The notes under the pieces are model-generated. The model did no database searches. It had not been told where the DNA came from and saw nothing but the letters and a program-made list of their open reading frames with translations. Below are positions 33,464-35,959 of a stretch of DNA of 35,959 nt, piece after piece. The number at the start of each line of letters is the position of its first letter. Within the stretch, counting starts at the first letter, position 1. The DNA is from Chloroflexota bacterium (GTDB lineage: Bacteria; Chloroflexota; Chloroflexia; Chloroflexales; Roseiflexaceae): assembly GCA_018969485.1 (NCBI GenBank), contig JAGWYG010000029.1, positions 1-35,959 of the forward strand, read 5' to 3'. A program made the position numbers and the translations under genes.

Positions 33464-34672
33464 TCACGCGGGCCGTTGCTCGCGCAGCGTGGCGGCCAGC
33501 GACACGGCCAGCACCAGGATCACGCCGGCGGCGACGAAGATGCCCGGCAAGCCGAAGACGATCGCCACCCCGGCGCCCAGCAGCGGTGCAGCCGCACGGG
33601 CGCCCGACGAGACTGAGTTGTCGAGGCCATAGACCACGCCCTCCTCGCCGGTGGGGGTATAGTGCGCCAGCAGTGCGCTGATCGCCGGCCCCATGCCGCC
33701 CGTCGCCGCACCGGTGATCGCCTGCAGCACCAGAAGCTGCCAGCCCTCCGACACGAACCCCTGAGGCAGGAAGAACAGCGCCGCGACGACGCCGCTGCCG
33801 ATCAGCACCATGCGATGACCGTGGCGGTCGCCATGCCGGCCGAGCGTCAGCGCCGCCACGGTGCCGGCGGCCGATGACAGGCCGACGACCAGGCCGGTGA
33901 ACGTACTGATGCGTTCGCCGCCGTGCAAGATCGAGGCGATGAACAACGGCAGGATCGGCGAGAGCATCGTCGGGCCGAGCCAGGTGAGGAATCGCACGGT
34001 ATAGGCGCGCGCCACGCCCGGCCGCACGAGCAGGACGCGCCACGCCGCCAGGATGCCCGTGCGCCGCGCCTGCGGTTCGGCCGGCGTGAAGTGCTCGTGG
34101 ATGCCGAAGCGCACGATCAGCCACGCAATCGACAGCAGCACCGCCGTCGTGACGAACACCGCGCGGAACCCGAGCGTATCGGCGATTGCGCCGCCGATCA
34201 GTGGGCCGATGGCGACGCCAGCCCAGATCGCCACCTGCAGCATGCCCATGGCATAGCCCATGTGCCGGCGCGGCACCGCCGATGCGGCCAGCGCGCTGGC
34301 CGCCGAGATCGTCCCGGTGATCACGCCCTGGATCGCGCGCAGCAGCGCCAGCTCCTCGGCCGACCGGGCAAAGCCCATCAGCAGGATGATGATCGCGCCG
34401 CCGAACATCGCCCGCTCGATCATCGGCTTGCGCCCGTGCCGATCCGCCAGCGATCCCCAGATCGGCGACGCGATCGCCATCGTCAGCGCCTGGCCGGCGA
34501 ATACCATGCCGGCCCAGAACTCGAGGCTGGTGCCGGTGGCGCTGCCCAGTTCGCTGACATAGAGCGGCAAGAATGGAAAGAACACCGCGAAGCCGACCGC
34601 CGAGACCCCCTGTGCGAGGACCAGTACCCACAGCGTGCGGCGCCAGGCGGGGTCCGGCGCATGCTCACTCAT
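33464..34672 (-). CDS. MFS transporter, multidrug-efflux-like
   Basis: A 402-residue protein with about 12 hydrophobic segments and a central loop near 195-215. The motif A sequence GSLADRHGRKPMI after the second segment marks the major facilitator family; general resemblance is to MdtG/TetA-type drug/proton antiporters. Its ATG overlaps the stop of the upstream PLP-enzyme gene by eight bases (ATGAGTGA), so translation is probably coupled. The cargo may be a product or toxic by-product of that enzyme, but this is only suggested by the coupling. Confidence 0.9.
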   Translation of the reverse strand: MSEHAPDPAWRRTLWVLVLAQGVSAVGFAVFFPFLPLYVSELGSATGTSLEFWAGMVFAGQALTMAIASPIWGSLADRHGRKPMIERAMFGGAIIILLMGFARSAEELALLRAIQGVITGTISAASALAASAVPRRHMGYAMGMLQVAIWAGVAIGPLIGGAIADTLGFRAVFVTTAVLLSIAWLIVRFGIHEHFTPAEPQARRTGILAAWRVLLVRPGVARAYTVRFLTWLGPTMLSPILPLFIASILHGGERISTFTGLVVGLSSAAGTVAALTLGRHGDRHGHRMVLIGSGVVAALFFLPQGFVSEGWQLLVLQAITGAATGGMGPAISALLAHYTPTGEEGVVYGLDNSVSSGARAAAPLLGAGVAIVFGLPGIFVAAGVILVLAVSLAATLREQRPA

Positions 34673-35789
34673 CGCCGAGCGCCTGCATCAGATCGGCGAT
34701 CAGATCGTCGGGATGCTCCAGGCCAACCGACACGCGCAGCAATCCGGGTGGCGTGCGGGTCGCTGGGCCCTCGACCGAGGCGCGGTGCTCGATCAGGCTC
34801 TCGATGCCACCGAGGCTGGTCGCCCTGGTGAAGAGTTGCACCCGTGCGGCGACCTCCAGCGCGGCCGCCGCGCCGCCATGGATTTCGACCGACAGCATGC
34901 CGCCGCCGGCACGCATCTGCCGCATGGCGATGGCGTGGCCCGGGTGCGTGGGGAGCGCCGGATAATGCACCCGCGCGACGCGGGGATGCCGCACGAGCGC
35001 GTCGGCCACGCGGGTGGCGTGCTCGGTGTGGGCGCGCACGCGATACGCCAGCGTCTGGATCCCCCGCAGGATCAGCCAGCAGTCGAACGGTGCGGCCACC
35101 GCGCCGCCGTGGCTCTGCAGGAAGCGGATCCGCTCGGCTGGCGGCCAGTCGGCGCGAACTACCACCGCACCACCCAGCGCATCACTGTGACCGCCGAGAT
35201 ACTTGGTCGTCGCATGCAGCACGGCGTCGGCGCCGAGGGCCAGCGGACGCTGCAGTACGGGCGTGGCCCAGGTGTTGTCGACGACACACCACGCCCCCGC
35301 TGCACGGGCGATCGCGCTGATCGCCGCAATGTCGGCGATCTTCAGCAGCGGATTCGATGGGCTCTCGATCCAGACCAGCCGCGTCGACGGCCGCAACGCC
35401 GCCGTGACGGCAGCCGGGTCGCTCATGTCGACGACGCTGACCGCAATCCCCCACGGGTGCATGACGTCGAGCAGCAGCCGCGAGACGCCGAAGTAGGCAT
35501 CGTCGGGCGCAATCACGTGATCGCCCGGCGCCAGCGTCTGGAAGATCGCATGCGCCGCCGCGAGGCCGGAGGCAAAACACATCGCGTCGGCGCCGTCTTC
35601 CAGTGCGGCCAGGCATTGCTCGAGCATGGTGCGGTTGGGGGTGCCGGCGCGAATGTAGCTGTAGCCGCGGGCATACCCCCCGTCAGCGTCGCGCTCGAAC
35701 GTTGTGGTGAGATGGATCGGGGGAATGACCGCGCCGGTCGTGGGATCGATCGGCTGACCGGCGTGAATGGCACGCGTCTCGAACTGCAT
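34665..35789 (-). CDS. Cys/Met metabolism PLP-dependent enzyme (cystathionine gamma-synthase/lyase-like)
   Basis: A 374-residue fold-type I enzyme. The start FETRAIHAGQ, YIRAGTPNRTMLEQ, the ASGLAA motif, WIESPSNPLLK, VVDNTWATP and the PLP lysine K196 in HATTKYLGGHSDALGG all match the trans-sulfuration family, which includes cystathionine gamma-synthase, beta- and gamma-lyases and methionine gamma-lyase. Which reaction it catalyses cannot be fixed from the sequence alone. ATG 35789 has GAGGA eight bases upstream; an in-frame ATG 14 codons earlier is less likely. It is followed by the overlapping MFS gene. Confidence 0.92.
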   Translation of the reverse strand: MQFETRAIHAGQPIDPTTGAVIPPIHLTTTFERDADGGYARGYSYIRAGTPNRTMLEQCLAALEDGADAMCFASGLAAAHAIFQTLAPGDHVIAPDDAYFGVSRLLLDVMHPWGIAVSVVDMSDPAAVTAALRPSTRLVWIESPSNPLLKIADIAAISAIARAAGAWCVVDNTWATPVLQRPLALGADAVLHATTKYLGGHSDALGGAVVVRADWPPAERIRFLQSHGGAVAAPFDCWLILRGIQTLAYRVRAHTEHATRVADALVRHPRVARVHYPALPTHPGHAIAMRQMRAGGGMLSVEIHGGAAAALEVAARVQLFTRATSLGGIESLIEHRASVEGPATRTPPGLLRVSVGLEHPDDLIADLMQALGDE

Positions 35790-35826
35790 CGGGTTCCTCG
35801 CTGGCTGATGTGATCCGGTTGTACGC

Positions 35827-35832
35827 ATCATA
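35827..35832 (-). promoter_or_regulatory. Possible -10 of the PLP-enzyme gene
   Basis: TATGAT on the minus strand, five of six -10 bases, lies about 38 bases upstream of the start codon. No -35 was found and the adjacent TG is one base out of register for an extended -10. Confidence 0.35.
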
Positions 35833-35880
35833 CACCCGAAGAGGGAGAGGAGGGCGGAGCATGTGACACCCGCCCCCTGC

Positions 35881-35959
35881 CCCTTCGTGCCTTCGTGTCT
35901 TCGTGTGAGATCGCGGCCCCCGCCCCCCGTCCCTTCGTGCCTTCGTGTCTTCGTGTGAG
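35881..35959. repeat. 29-base direct repeat, two copies, at the window edge
   Basis: The segment starting CCCTTCGTGCCTTCGTGTCT and ending TTCGTGTGAG occurs at 35881-35909 and identically at 35931-35959, separated by 21 C-rich bases (50-base period). Each copy is itself made of three CTTCGTGY units of eight bases. The array probably continues beyond the window. On the other strand the units read as CACGAAG, a motif I recall as a common intergenic repeat in several phyla. Confidence 0.75.

Noticed and set aside
35881-35959. CRISPR array
   Set aside because: The repeat is internally periodic, the single spacer is only 21 C-rich bases, and no cas gene is present.
1-35959. tRNA, rRNA, insertion sequence or prophage genes
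   Set aside because: No cloverleaf-like segment with a TpsiC motif in the spacers, and no transposase, integrase or phage structural motif was seen by reading; a dedicated scan could still find a divergent one.

Overview
The window is a GC-rich bacterial chromosome segment with densely packed genes. The best guess for the host is a member of the Chloroflexota, probably class Chloroflexia. This rests on the long S12 with its extra N-terminal block, a DUF3662/FHA pair facing rho, an AIM24-family protein, a fused indolepyruvate:ferredoxin oxidoreductase, and overall codon use. It is inference from remembered family traits; no database was searched. I found no rRNA, tRNA, transposase, phage gene or CRISPR array.

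Layout. 1-3565 (minus): the str operon, rpsL-rpsG-fusA-tuf, running off the left edge inside tuf, with a near-consensus promoter at 3537-3565. 3566-4287: GC-rich spacer. 4312-10220 (plus): a probable six-gene operon behind an extended -10 promoter, holding an ABC-2 type ATPase, its permease, a membrane-anchored exported protein, a PfkB sugar/nucleoside kinase, an ADP-ribosylglycohydrolase-like enzyme and an AA_synth (DUF1185) protein. 10195-11151 (minus): an NAD-dependent epimerase. 11165-15407 (plus): a 5-formyltetrahydrofolate cyclo-ligase-like protein and a 1156-residue indolepyruvate:ferredoxin oxidoreductase. 15488-17980 (minus): an FMN reductase, a phytanoyl-CoA dioxygenase-like oxygenase and an SDR, overlapping or nearly touching. 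18064-19414 (minus): a UGT-like glycosyltransferase.

19415-20254 is a non-coding, palindrome-bearing spacer. 20290-22160 (plus): an ECF sigma factor, an anti-sigma-like membrane protein without a zinc motif, and a VTT/DedA-type membrane protein. 22579-27506 (minus): a seven-iron ferredoxin, a Crp/Fnr regulator, a cytochrome P450, an AIM24-family protein and rho. A divergent promoter region near 27903-27944 separates rho from two FHA-domain proteins, an SDR and a class I aminotransferase (plus, to 31162). 31278-33457 (plus): a tight GT2 - SIS isomerase - ROK kinase operon. 33464-35789 (minus): an MFS exporter and a Cys/Met-metabolism PLP enzyme overlapping by 8 bases. The right edge holds two copies of a 29-base repeat built from CTTCGTGT-like units.

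Most genes are housekeeping or widespread families. The less ordinary parts are the 4390-10220 operon, the structured GC-rich spacers, a perfect 32-base palindrome after the AIM24 gene, a long leader before rho, and a recurrent TGN-extended -10 promoter architecture. I did not find a clear new defence or mobile system.
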